From NCBI GenBank assembly GCA_934486755.1, contig CAKSQT010000025.1, positions 1 to 22,810 on the forward strand: 22,810 nucleotides of DNA, given 5' to 3'. This DNA comes from an uncultured Eubacteriales bacterium. GTDB lineage: Bacteria > Bacillota > Clostridia > Oscillospirales > Acutalibacteraceae. Of this stretch, positions 14,808-22,296 are shown one piece after another. The notes beneath the pieces were generated by a model that worked only from the letters and a program-made list of their open reading frames with translations, was not told the DNA's origin and did no database searches. The first letter of the stretch is position 1, and each line of letters opens with the position of its first letter. The translations under genes were made by a program, and so were the position numbers.

Positions 14808-16175
14808 ATGCCAGAAGCAATTTTGCCTTATGTGCCCGAATATATCACGGTGCATTTGGGACCGCCTGGTTCAAATGCAGAGAATGTGACGGTTCCGTTT
14901 GATGAATACATAAAAAACGTGACGTCAAGCGAGATATATCCCACGTGGCCCGAAAACGCTCTGCGCGCTAACATTTATGCGATAATAACCTACGCGCTTA
15001 ACAGAATATATACCGAGTATTACCGTTCGCGCGGTTACGATTTCGATATAACAAACTCCACCGCATACGATCAGGCATTTAACCGCGACAGCGAAATATA
15101 TCAGAATATCAGCGATATTGTTGACGATATATTCGATTCCTATGTTGTAAAACAGGGACGAATAGACCCGTATTTCACGCAGTTTTGCAACGGCACCACT
15201 TCAAGGTGCGACGGACTTTCCCAGTGGGGAACCGTCGAACTTGCAAATCAGGGACTTACGCCGTATGAAATATTGCAAAGATACTACGGTGACGATATAA
15301 ATATAGTCCAAAACGCGCCTGTAAGGGGCATTAACAGCACGTATCCGGGCACACCGCTCAGGCTCGGAGAGTCGGGGAACAACGTAAAGGTAATCCAGAC
15401 CGAGCTTAACAGAATTTCGCGGAATTATCCCGCCATACCGAAAGTTTACCCCGAAAACGGCATTTTCGGGGTCTCAACCGAGAACGCCGTGAAAAAATTT
15501 CAGGAGGTTTTCGACCTGCCTGTAACGGGCATAGTCGATAAATCTACGTGGTACAAAATAAAACAGCTTTATACAGGCGTTAAGGGCCTTTCCGACTTAA
15601 TATCCGAGGGGGTCACGCTTGAAGACGCAAGCCTGCCGTTTAGTACGGTTTTGAAAAAAGGTATGCAGGGCGAGCCTGTGCGGCTGCTGCAATACTATTT
15701 GCGGGTGCTAAAATATTTTAATCCAGACTTTGAACAGAGCAATTTTGACGGCGTGTATAACGATGAGACCGAAAACGCAGTAAAAAGATTTCAGGAGCTT
15801 TACGGTCTGCCTGTTACGGGCGAGGTCAATGCGCAAACGTGGCAGAGGATAGTTGAAACTTACAACGAAATAATTCAAAATTTTCCCGATAATTATTCGG
15901 GCAACAAAGCGCGGCTTTATCCAGGGTTCTATCTTACCGAGGGTATGAGCGGCAGAGAGGTTGAGGATTTGCAGACCTATCTTTCGCTGATAGGCAAATA
16001 TTATGAGCAAATTCCCGTAATCCCCGTGACGGGTTATTTTGGACCGCAGACCGCCGCGGCGGTGTCGGAATTTCAACGGCTTTTCGGTCTTACCGTCAAC
16101 GGCGCAGTGGGCCCGCTCACGTGGTATGAAATAGCTAAGCAGTACGATTTTTTGGATGAAACCGAGGATTTATAA
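14808..16175 (+). CDS. sleC: SleC-like spore cortex-lytic transglycosylase (SpoIID domain plus three PG-binding repeats)
   Basis: A 455-residue protein. Residues about 28-168 form a SpoIID-type domain: VPFDEYIKNVTSSEIYPTWP (29-48) with the likely catalytic Glu42, TAYDQAF (85-91), FCNGTTSRCDGLSQWG (126-141), then YEILQRYYGDDI (153-164). Three PG_binding_1 repeats follow (about 183-250, 281-350, 375-442), each with FQ and a PVTG or TVNG turn. Clostridial SleC, which cleaves spore cortex during germination, has this SpoIID domain and usually one such repeat, preceded by a pre/pro region. That region is missing here and matches the upstream gene. No signal peptide is present, as in SleC proteins. 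ATG 14808 is chosen because GGAGG lies 7 nt before it; the GTG at 14802 overlaps the ribosome binding site. SpoIID itself is less likely because that protein is membrane-anchored. Confidence 0.82.
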   Translation: MPEAILPYVPEYITVHLGPPGSNAENVTVPFDEYIKNVTSSEIYPTWPENALRANIYAIITYALNRIYTEYYRSRGYDFDITNSTAYDQAFNRDSEIYQNISDIVDDIFDSYVVKQGRIDPYFTQFCNGTTSRCDGLSQWGTVELANQGLTPYEILQRYYGDDINIVQNAPVRGINSTYPGTPLRLGESGNNVKVIQTELNRISRNYPAIPKVYPENGIFGVSTENAVKKFQEVFDLPVTGIVDKSTWYKIKQLYTGVKGLSDLISEGVTLEDASLPFSTVLKKGMQGEPVRLLQYYLRVLKYFNPDFEQSNFDGVYNDETENAVKRFQELYGLPVTGEVNAQTWQRIVETYNEIIQNFPDNYSGNKARLYPGFYLTEGMSGREVEDLQTYLSLIGKYYEQIPVIPVTGYFGPQTAAAVSEFQRLFGLTVNGAVGPLTWYEIAKQYDFLDETEDL

Positions 16176-16194
16176 AATTTTTTTCAAAAAACTA

Positions 16195-16223
16195 TTGACA
16201 AGTGAATAAGTTGGGTTTATAAT
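16195..16223 (+). promoter_or_regulatory. Consensus promoter of the lysine riboswitch-controlled operon
   Basis: Perfect TTGACA (16195-16200), 17 bp spacer, perfect TATAAT (16218-16223). Transcription would start near 16230, just before the aptamer. Confidence 0.88.
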
Positions 16224-16245
16224 ACAGTAAAATTTAAGTCAGCAC

Positions 16246-16410
16246 TTGGTAGAGGACGCGGATAGGATTAGTATTCTGCAATTTAACGTCGGCGAACGTT
16301 TGCAGAAGAAAGGCTGTTCCGCCGAAGTGGTCTTACGGTTGCCGCCGTTTGATTGCTGGGACCATACTTAATAGGTACGGTACTGTCACTTTTTTTGTGG
16401 AGAGCTATCA
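16246..16410 (+). ncRNA. Lysine riboswitch (L-box) aptamer
   Basis: Conserved L-box features are visible in order. P1 5' strand GGTAG (16248-16252) pairs with CTATC (16405-16409). Then come AGAGG, the loop-E-like TTAGTA (16268-16273), a P2 stem TTCTGCA/TGCAGAA (16274-16280 and 16301-16307) capped by AACGT/ACGTT, GAAAGG, GCCGAAG (16321-16327), GGTTGCCG, GCTGGGA, GGTACGGTACTGTCAC, and finally GTGGAGAGCTATC. Length (about 165 nt) is typical. Lysine binding stabilises P1 and favours the downstream terminator, switching expression off. Confidence 0.93.
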
Positions 16411-16440
16411 TGAGTTTTGTCATACCTGATCAATATTACA

Positions 16441-16479
16441 AAGCCTGTGATACTACTTCGTGTCACAGGCTTAATTTTT
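16441..16479 (+). terminator. Riboswitch-controlled terminator
   Basis: A 13-bp stem with one G-U (16441-16453 with 16460-16472), 6-nt loop, then AATTTTT. TGATA in its left arm (16448-16452) is complementary to TATCA at the P1 3' strand (16406-16410), so a competing antiterminator is possible in the lysine-free state. Confidence 0.9.
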
Positions 16480-16503
16480 AATATTTATCAGGAGATGTTT
16501 TAA

Positions 16504-17352
16504 ATGTCAACAACAAAAAGAATTTTATCGGCAATTTTATCAGTGGTTCTTTGCGCCGCCGTTTTTGCGGGCTGCGGTGCCAAGAGCGCAAAAACAGGCG
16601 TTGAGGACGGCGTTCTTACCATCGCTATGGAGTGCGCTTATGCGCCTTACAACTGGACCCAGTCGGACGACTCTAACGGTGCCGTTCCGATTAAAGACTC
16701 AAAGGATTACGCAAACGGCTACGATATTATGATGGCAAAGAAGATATGCAAAGCTAATAATTGGAAGCTCGAAGTTGTCCGCCTTGATTGGGACTCGCTT
16801 GTTCCCGCTGTTCAGACAGGCAAGGTAGACGCTGTAATAGCAGGTCAGTCTATGACCGAGGAACGTATGCAGCAGGTTGATTTTGCAGGTCCCTACATCT
16901 ATGCAAGCATAGTTTGTATGACAAAGCAGGACAGCAAGTTTGCTAACGCTACAAAGCTGTCAGACCTCGCAGGTGGCAAATGCACATCACAGCTCGGCAC
17001 AATTTGGTATGATACCTGCCTTCCGCAGATAAAGGACGCGCAGATTCAGACCGCGTCGGAGACTGCTCCTTCAATGCTTATGGCGCTTGAAACAGGCGCG
17101 GTTGATTTCATCTGCACCGATATGCCTACGGCTCAGGGCGCTCTCATCGCTTACAGCGACTTAAAGATTTTGGACCTTGAAGACAACTCGTTTGACGTTG
17201 ACGACGGCGATATAAATATCGGTATCTCTGTTAAGAAGGGCAACACCGAATTAAAGAACAAGATCGACAGCGTGCTTAAAGATATGACTGCTGACGATTT
17301 TAACGCAATAATGGCGGAGGCTACAAAGATTCAGCCGCTTGCCGAGAAGTAA
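16504..17352 (+). CDS. Polar amino acid ABC transporter substrate-binding lipoprotein (predicted lysine)
   Basis: A 282-residue exported binding protein of the SBP_bac_3 family, which captures amino acids outside the membrane and delivers them to the permease. A signal peptide ends in the lipobox FAGC, with Cys24 the likely lipid anchor. The mature domain starts GVLTIAMECAYAPYNW and contains the family motifs YDIMMAKKICK, GKVDAVIAGQSMTEER and VDFAGPY, followed by a second lobe with LGTIWYD and AVDFICTD. Family members bind lysine, arginine, glutamine, cystine and others. Lysine is inferred from the riboswitch in the leader, not from binding residues. The ATG is preceded by AGGAGATG. A compact hairpin follows the stop codon. 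Confidence 0.93.
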   Translation: MSTTKRILSAILSVVLCAAVFAGCGAKSAKTGVEDGVLTIAMECAYAPYNWTQSDDSNGAVPIKDSKDYANGYDIMMAKKICKANNWKLEVVRLDWDSLVPAVQTGKVDAVIAGQSMTEERMQQVDFAGPYIYASIVCMTKQDSKFANATKLSDLAGGKCTSQLGTIWYDTCLPQIKDAQIQTASETAPSMLMALETGAVDFICTDMPTAQGALIAYSDLKILDLEDNSFDVDDGDINIGISVKKGNTELKNKIDSVLKDMTADDFNAIMAEATKIQPLAEK

Positions 17353-17357
17353 TAAAC

Positions 17358-17377
17358 AGCCCGACATTAGTCGGGCT
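17358..17377 (+). other. Intercistronic hairpin between binding protein and permease genes
   Basis: A perfect 8-bp GC-rich stem AGCCCGAC/GTCGGGCT with a 4-nt ATTA loop, directly after the binding-protein stop codon and with no T run. It is more likely an mRNA-stabilising or processing hairpin than a full terminator; such elements raise binding-protein output over permease. Confidence 0.6.
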
Positions 17378-17416
17378 TAGTATATAATGCAATAGGAATT
17401 GAAACGGAGAATAAAT

Positions 17417-18223
17417 ATGAATAAGCTGGCAGAGCTGTGGAGCGATATAGCTGCTTGTTGGGGCGAGAGTTCGTCGCAGTATCTTACGGGCGCGCTTAAA
17501 ACAATCGAACTCGCCGTTGTGGCTACCGCTATCGGCTGTATTATAGGTCTTGCCTGCGGAATAATACAAACTATTCCGTGTGGAAAGAATGACAATATAT
17601 TCAAAAAAGTGCTGTTGGGCATTGTCAAGGCAATAGTCCGCATATACGTTGAAGTGTTTCGCGGAACGCCGATGATAATACAGGCAATCTTCATTTACTA
17701 CGCGCTGCCTTACTTTACCGACGGCGCGATAAACCTTGAAGTGACGTTTGCCGCTTATCTCGTTGTTTCCATAAACACGGGCGCATATATGGCGGAGACG
17801 GTTCGCGGAGGAATAATGTCGATAGACATAGGTCAGACCGAGGGTGCAAAATCAATCGGTATGAATCACTTTAAAACTATGCTCTATGTAATTTTGCCGC
17901 AGACCATACGCAACATAATACCGCAGATAGGCAACAACCTTATAATCAACGTTAAGGACACGTCCGTTATGTTCGTTATAGGTTATGCCGAACTGTTTGC
18001 GGCTCACAAGGCTATTGTCGGCGCAAAATATATTTACTTCCCGTCGGCGGTTATTACATTGACTATCTACCTTGTTATGACCGTAATATGCTCGCTCATT
18101 TTAAGACTGTGGGAAAAGAAGATGGACGGTCCCGAGAACTTCAACGTGGCGACCACCGACACCCTCACTCATACGAGCGGAACGTTTTCATACGTTAAAA
18201 AGTCCAAAAGGAGGGGAAGATAA
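17417..18223 (+). CDS. Polar amino acid ABC transporter permease (predicted lysine)
   Basis: A 268-residue integral membrane protein of the HisM/GlnP family with about five helices. The EAA loop that contacts the ATPase is visible as EGAKSIGMNHFKTM followed by ILPQTIRNIIPQIGN. EVFRGTPMIIQ in the first third is the family's N-terminal permease motif. ATG 17417 is chosen since CGGAGA lies 6 nt upstream; the TTG 18 bp earlier precedes that site. A single permease gene implies a homodimer. Its stop codon overlaps the ATPase start by one base (TAATG), indicating translational coupling. Confidence 0.95.
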   Translation: MNKLAELWSDIAACWGESSSQYLTGALKTIELAVVATAIGCIIGLACGIIQTIPCGKNDNIFKKVLLGIVKAIVRIYVEVFRGTPMIIQAIFIYYALPYFTDGAINLEVTFAAYLVVSINTGAYMAETVRGGIMSIDIGQTEGAKSIGMNHFKTMLYVILPQTIRNIIPQIGNNLIINVKDTSVMFVIGYAELFAAHKAIVGAKYIYFPSAVITLTIYLVMTVICSLILRLWEKKMDGPENFNVATTDTLTHTSGTFSYVKKSKRRGR

Positions 18224-18963
18224 TGGCAGAACCGATTTTACAGGTACAGCATCTTTCCAAAACCTTCGGCAAGCACGAGGTTTTAAAGGATATTGATTTT
18301 TCCGTAAACCCGGGTGATGTTACAAGCATAATCGGTGCTTCGGGTTCGGGTAAATCTACCTTGCTCCGATGTATAAACCTCCTTGAAACGCCGACCTCGG
18401 GCGAGGTGCTTTATCACGGCACGAATATAGACAAACTTAAAGGCGGCGCAAGCGCGTACCGCTCCCATGTCGGAATGGTTTTCCAATCCTTTAACCTTTT
18501 CAACAATATGACCGCGCTTAAAAACTGTATGATAGGTCAGCAAAAGGTTCTCGGAAAATCAAAGGCAGAGGCTAAGGAGACCGCCCTTAAATATCTTGAA
18601 AAGGTCGGAATGGCGCCCTATATAAACGCAAAACCATCTCAGCTTTCGGGCGGACAGAAACAGCGTGTTGCGATTGCGCGCGCGCTTGCTATGAACCCCG
18701 AGGTACTGTTGTTTGACGAGCCTACAAGCGCGCTTGACCCTCAAATGGTCGGCGAGGTGCTTGAAGTTATGCGAAATCTCGCTAACGAGGGACTTACAAT
18801 GATAGTTGTAACCCACGAAATGGCGTTTGCAAGAGATGTTTCAAGCAACGTAGTGTTTATGGCTGACGGCGTAATCTGTGAGGAGGGCACGCCGCAGGAT
18901 ATATTTGAAAATCCCCGCAACGACCGCACAAAGGAATTTTTATCACGCTTTTTAGCACGGTAG
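18223..18963 (+). CDS. Polar amino acid ABC transporter ATPase (predicted lysine)
   Basis: A 246-residue nucleotide-binding subunit of the GlnQ/HisP/ArtP type that powers the permease encoded just before. Walker A GASGSGKS (38-45), Q-loop Gln88 in VFQSFNLF, signature LSGGQ (141-145), Walker B VLLFDEP (161-167), D-loop SALD, and switch His in THEMAFA are all intact. An AGGAGGGG ribosome binding site overlaps the permease 3' end. Together with the binding protein and permease it makes a complete importer under lysine riboswitch control. Confidence 0.97.
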   Translation: MAEPILQVQHLSKTFGKHEVLKDIDFSVNPGDVTSIIGASGSGKSTLLRCINLLETPTSGEVLYHGTNIDKLKGGASAYRSHVGMVFQSFNLFNNMTALKNCMIGQQKVLGKSKAEAKETALKYLEKVGMAPYINAKPSQLSGGQKQRVAIARALAMNPEVLLFDEPTSALDPQMVGEVLEVMRNLANEGLTMIVVTHEMAFARDVSSNVVFMADGVICEEGTPQDIFENPRNDRTKEFLSRFLAR

Positions 18964-18973
18964 GAGAGTGTTT

Positions 18974-19513
18974 ATGAGCATTTGGCATAATATTTCATCG
19001 GAAAGAATTTCGGCAGAGGATTTTATCTCGGTAATTGAGATACCGAGGGATTGCAAGGTTAAATATGAAATGGATAAGGAAACGGGTTTTTTGCGTATGG
19101 ACCGTGTGCTGCACACCGCTACCCACTATCCTGCAAACTACGGCTTTATCCCGCACACTCTTGCGGACGATAACGACCCGCTTGATGTTTTGGTTTTGGG
19201 GTCGGTGCCTGTTTACCCTATGACGCTTATACGCTGTTATCCGATAGGCGCAATCAAAATGACCGACAATAACGAGAACGATGAAAAGATAATTGCTATA
19301 CCGTTCGGCGATCCGAATTACAATACCTATACTTCAATCAACGACCTGCCTAAGCACAAGTTTGACGAAATGGTACACTTCTTTACCGTTTACAAGGAAC
19401 TTGAAAACAAGCAGACGGCGGTTCAGGAAATAGTGGACGTTGACGAGGCTGTAAAAATAATAAACAGCTCGATAGATAATTACAATAAAGTGTTCACGGA
19501 ACAGGGAAAATAA
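18974..19513 (+). CDS. ppa: Inorganic pyrophosphatase, family I
   Basis: A 179-residue soluble enzyme that hydrolyses pyrophosphate to two phosphates using Mg2+ and so drives biosynthesis forward. The metal-binding signature DNDPLD (66-71) is intact, preceded by HYPANYGFIPHTL (51-63). VIEIPRDCKVKYE (20-32), IRCYPIGAIKMTD and HFFTVYKELE match conserved regions of hexameric bacterial Ppa. Family I is unusual among many clostridia, which often use membrane-bound or DHH family II enzymes. ATG 18974 is preferred to the GTG at 18968, which sits inside the GGAGAG ribosome binding site. It begins 10 bp after the transporter ATPase with no promoter visible, so it may share the lysine-controlled transcript. 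A terminator follows. Confidence 0.96.
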   Translation: MSIWHNISSERISAEDFISVIEIPRDCKVKYEMDKETGFLRMDRVLHTATHYPANYGFIPHTLADDNDPLDVLVLGSVPVYPMTLIRCYPIGAIKMTDNNENDEKIIAIPFGDPNYNTYTSINDLPKHKFDEMVHFFTVYKELENKQTAVQEIVDVDEAVKIINSSIDNYNKVFTEQGK

Positions 19514-19530
19514 TATTATTACCGATTGTT

Positions 19531-19572
19531 TAAGGCGTTGGGGTCTAAAATCCCCGACGCCTTAATTTTTTC
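19531..19572 (+). terminator. Rho-independent terminator after ppa
   Basis: A 13-bp stem with one G-U (19531-19543 with 19552-19564), 8-nt loop, followed by ATTTTTTC. Confidence 0.92.
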
Positions 19573-19601
19573 TTGTATTTAGACCGATAATATAATATAA
19601 T
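19573..19601 (+). promoter_or_regulatory. Probable promoter of the M50-scpA-scpB operon
   Basis: TTGTAT (19573-19578), 17 bp spacer, TATAAT (19596-19601), immediately after the ppa terminator. An overlapping TATAAT at 19591-19596 would leave only a 12-bp spacer. Confidence 0.6.
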
Positions 19602-19633
19602 AAAACTAATATATTAGATTGGAGCGGTATATC

Positions 19634-20326
19634 TTGTTAAGCAGATTAATTCACGGCAATATTGATTTTGCCTCTGCCGTTGTATATATTATTTCATCTT
19701 TGGTAGTAATTTTTTTAACGCTGCCGATACACGAGTTTGCTCACGGCTTTGCCGCCGATAAGCTTGGCGACAAAACCCCGAAATATCAGGGGAGACTTAC
19801 CTTAAATCCCTTTGCGCATATTGATTATTTGGGCGCACTGTGTATCCTGTTTTTCGGATTTGGCTGGGCAAAGCCAGTTCAGGTCGACGCAAGAAACTTT
19901 AAAAATCCCAAACGTGATATGGCGATAACCGCATTGGCAGGACCGCTTTCAAATGTTATTGTTGCTTTTATCGCCCTGCTTTTCACCAACGGTTTGAGCC
20001 TTTTGTATGCAAGCGTGCATACAAAATTGGTCTACTATGCGTTTTTCCTGTTTTACTATATCGCGCAGATAAATGTGTATCTTGCGGTGTTTAACCTTAT
20101 ACCAATCCCTCCGCTTGACGGGTCGAGGTTGCTTTCGGCTTTTCTTCCGAATAAACAGTACTATGCGCTTATGAGGTACGAGAGGTATATATTTATAGCC
20201 CTGTTAGCGCTTTTGTGGCTCGGCTGGCTTGATATTCCGCTGCAATTCCTTTCAAACGGACTTATGAACGGACTTGACTTTGTTGCTTCACTTCCGTTCA
20301 ATCTTTTTGGGAGCGGTGGTATGTAA
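19634..20326 (+). CDS. Site-2 protease family (M50) membrane metalloprotease
   Basis: A 230-residue polytopic membrane protein with the zinc motif HEFAH (33-37) in its first helix and the second metal-ligand motif NLIPIPPLDGSRLL (154-167). The segment GRLTLNPFAHIDYLG (53-67) is typical of small stand-alone M50 proteases without a PDZ domain. Family members cut substrates inside membranes. The small, PDZ-less form is common next to scpA in Bacillota and its substrate is unknown. The start is TTG 19634 with GGAGCGG 6 nt upstream; the TTG at 19619 would overlap that site. The stop overlaps the scpA ATG by one base. Confidence 0.93.
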   Translation: MLSRLIHGNIDFASAVVYIISSLVVIFLTLPIHEFAHGFAADKLGDKTPKYQGRLTLNPFAHIDYLGALCILFFGFGWAKPVQVDARNFKNPKRDMAITALAGPLSNVIVAFIALLFTNGLSLLYASVHTKLVYYAFFLFYYIAQINVYLAVFNLIPIPPLDGSRLLSAFLPNKQYYALMRYERYIFIALLALLWLGWLDIPLQFLSNGLMNGLDFVASLPFNLFGSGGM

Positions 20327-21045
20327 TGGAAACGGCGATTTCTTATCATCTTGAAACCTTTGAGGGTCCTCTCGATTTGCTTTTGCAGTTGATTGCAAAA
20401 AATAAACTCAATATTTACGACATTCCGCTTGTCGAGCTTATAGACCAATATCTTGCGCAGATAGAGCTGTTCAAGGAAGAACAGATGGATATTGCGAGCG
20501 AATTTTTGGAAATGGCGGCAAGGCTTATTTATATTAAAACGGTGAGCCTTTTACCAAAGCACGAGGAAACCGAGAAATTAAAGCAGGAGCTTACGGGCGA
20601 ACTGCTTGAATATCAGGTGTGCCGTGAAATGGCGCAAAAGCTCGGCACTATGACAGGCGGTTTTGACTGCTTTGTAAAAAAACCGTCCGAGATTGATTTT
20701 GATAAATCATACGAGCTTAAACACAGCAGCGAAACGGTGTACCTTTCATACATAGCCGCCGTCGGACGGGGCAAACGCCGTCTGCCGCCCTCTACCGAAC
20801 CGTTTACAAAAATCGTTGCAAAAAAAATAGTTTCGGTGTCAACGAGAATTGTGTTTGTTATGCGCAAGCTGTTTCGCGGCGGCCCCAAAAAACTGTCGGC
20901 GTTGTATGATACCGCAAAAAGCCGTTCGGAATTGGTTGCAACATTTCTTGCCGTGCTTGAACTGTGCAAGGCAAACCGCGTTACGGTTGACGGCGAATGT
21001 GAAAACGCGGAAATTAAACTCGTTAAGGGGCATAAGCATAAATGA
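20326..21045 (+). CDS. scpA: ScpA, segregation and condensation protein A (kleisin)
   Basis: A 239-residue kleisin that joins SMC ATPase heads and binds ScpB in the bacterial condensin. The N-terminus YHLETFEGPLDLLLQLIAKNKLNIYDIPL (about 6-34) is the family's signature region, followed by DQYLAQIEL and ASEFLEMAARLIYIKTVSLLP (residues about 64-84), the SMC-neck-binding helix. A C-terminal winged-helix domain contains VATFLAVLELCKANRVTV. It overlaps the upstream M50 gene by one base and scpB by four bases (ATGA), so all three are coupled. smc is not in the window. Confidence 0.96.
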   Translation: METAISYHLETFEGPLDLLLQLIAKNKLNIYDIPLVELIDQYLAQIELFKEEQMDIASEFLEMAARLIYIKTVSLLPKHEETEKLKQELTGELLEYQVCREMAQKLGTMTGGFDCFVKKPSEIDFDKSYELKHSSETVYLSYIAAVGRGKRRLPPSTEPFTKIVAKKIVSVSTRIVFVMRKLFRGGPKKLSALYDTAKSRSELVATFLAVLELCKANRVTVDGECENAEIKLVKGHKHK

Positions 21046-21626
21046 AGACAAAAGAACTTATAACTGCGTTTGAGGCGGTGCTTTTTTCGGGCGGCGACCC
21101 GATAAGCATAGAAAGGCTGTCGCAGGTTTTTGAAATAAAACCCGAAAAGACCGAGTCGGTTTTAAAACTGCTTTCGGACAAGCTCGATAATGACAACAGC
21201 GGTTTAAAGCTCGTCAGGCTTGAAAATATGTATCAGCTTGAAACACGCGCGGAATACGCTCCGTATATTAAAAAGATGTTTGATATTAAGCGTAAAACAC
21301 CGCTTTCGCCCGCCGCGCTTGAAGTTTTGGCGGTCGTTGCATATAATCAGCCTGTCACAAAGGCGTTTATAGAGCAGGTGAGGGGCGTTGATTGCTCGGG
21401 CGTCGTAACCTCGCTTGTTGAAAAAAATCTTATAGAGGAGTGCGGAAGGCTTGAATTGCCGGGGAGACCGCTCTTGTACGGCACAACAAAGAACTTCTTG
21501 CGTTGTTTTGAATTGGGCGACCTGAGCGAACTGCCGAAGCTGCCTGAGTCAGGCGGAGAAGTAAACGATGTCGGCGAACAGCTCAGTATGTCGGACGATA
21601 CCCAAGAAAGCAATACGGAAGAATAA
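21042..21626 (+). CDS. scpB: ScpB, segregation and condensation protein B
   Basis: A 194-residue winged-helix dimer that binds ScpA in the SMC-ScpAB condensin. Recognisable are FEAVLFSGGDPI near the N-terminus, LSPAALEVLAVVAYNQPVTK (87-106), and LIEECGRLELPGRPLLYGTT (132-151). The C-terminal about 30 residues are acidic and polar, a disordered tail common in ScpB. It starts within the last codons of scpA. Confidence 0.97.
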   Translation: MKTKELITAFEAVLFSGGDPISIERLSQVFEIKPEKTESVLKLLSDKLDNDNSGLKLVRLENMYQLETRAEYAPYIKKMFDIKRKTPLSPAALEVLAVVAYNQPVTKAFIEQVRGVDCSGVVTSLVEKNLIEECGRLELPGRPLLYGTTKNFLRCFELGDLSELPKLPESGGEVNDVGEQLSMSDDTQESNTEE

Positions 21627-21665
21627 AAGCAAATTGATTTCGGATAATAAAAAGGGTGAGTTTTC

Positions 21666-22271
21666 TTGACCGCATTGATAATAGTTTTGGTTATTCTCTC
21701 GGTTTTGGCGGTTTTGTTGCTCCTGCCGATAGGCGTTAAATTTGATTTTGACGGACAGACCTTTTTTAAGGTAAAATATGCGGGAATTACGGTTTATAAG
21801 CAGTCCCCGCAAAAGGAGGAAAAAGCAGAACAGCCGCCAGCGGAAAGCAACGCTCCCGAGAATACCGAAAAGGAAAACTTTTTTTTAAAGCTAAAAAGCA
21901 GGCTCGGTGTTACGGGCGCAATAAAGGCGTTGTTCGGACTTGTTTCCGCGGTACTTTCAAAACTTAAAAAGTTTTTAAAATATGTTTCGTTTAAGGTGCT
22001 TAAAATCAATATTGCCGTCGGTTCGGATAATGCCGCCGCAACGGCAATCGAATATGGTTCGGTCTGCACCGCCGTTTATCCCGCAATTTCAATTATTACC
22101 TCGGTTTCAAGGGTGAAATTTAAACAGGTCGATATAAGAAGTGATTTTAATTCCGAAAGCACAACGTTCGTATGCTCGGCGGAACTGTCGGTTCCGCTTA
22201 TATGCGGCGCGGTGCTTGCCATTGGAATTATGAAGGAAATATACCGTTTTAAAACGGAAAATAATCTCTAA
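21666..22271 (+). CDS. DUF2953 family membrane-anchored protein
   Basis: A 201-residue protein with an N-terminal transmembrane segment (about residues 2-22), FDFDGQTFFKVKYAGITVY (about 26-44), a charged low-complexity linker rich in Glu, Lys and Pro (about 47-70), and a hydrophobic/basic C-terminal domain. This layout and the position just before gerW fit the DUF2953 family, which commonly neighbours ytfJ in Bacillota; function is unknown. The start is TTG 21666 behind GGGTGAG. It sits 40 bp after scpB in the same direction without a clear terminator. Confidence 0.8.
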   Translation: MTALIIVLVILSVLAVLLLLPIGVKFDFDGQTFFKVKYAGITVYKQSPQKEEKAEQPPAESNAPENTEKENFFLKLKSRLGVTGAIKALFGLVSAVLSKLKKFLKYVSFKVLKINIAVGSDNAAATAIEYGSVCTAVYPAISIITSVSRVKFKQVDIRSDFNSESTTFVCSAELSVPLICGAVLAIGIMKEIYRFKTENNL

Positions 22272-22296
22272 TAAAATTTAAGAACGGAGAAGAATT

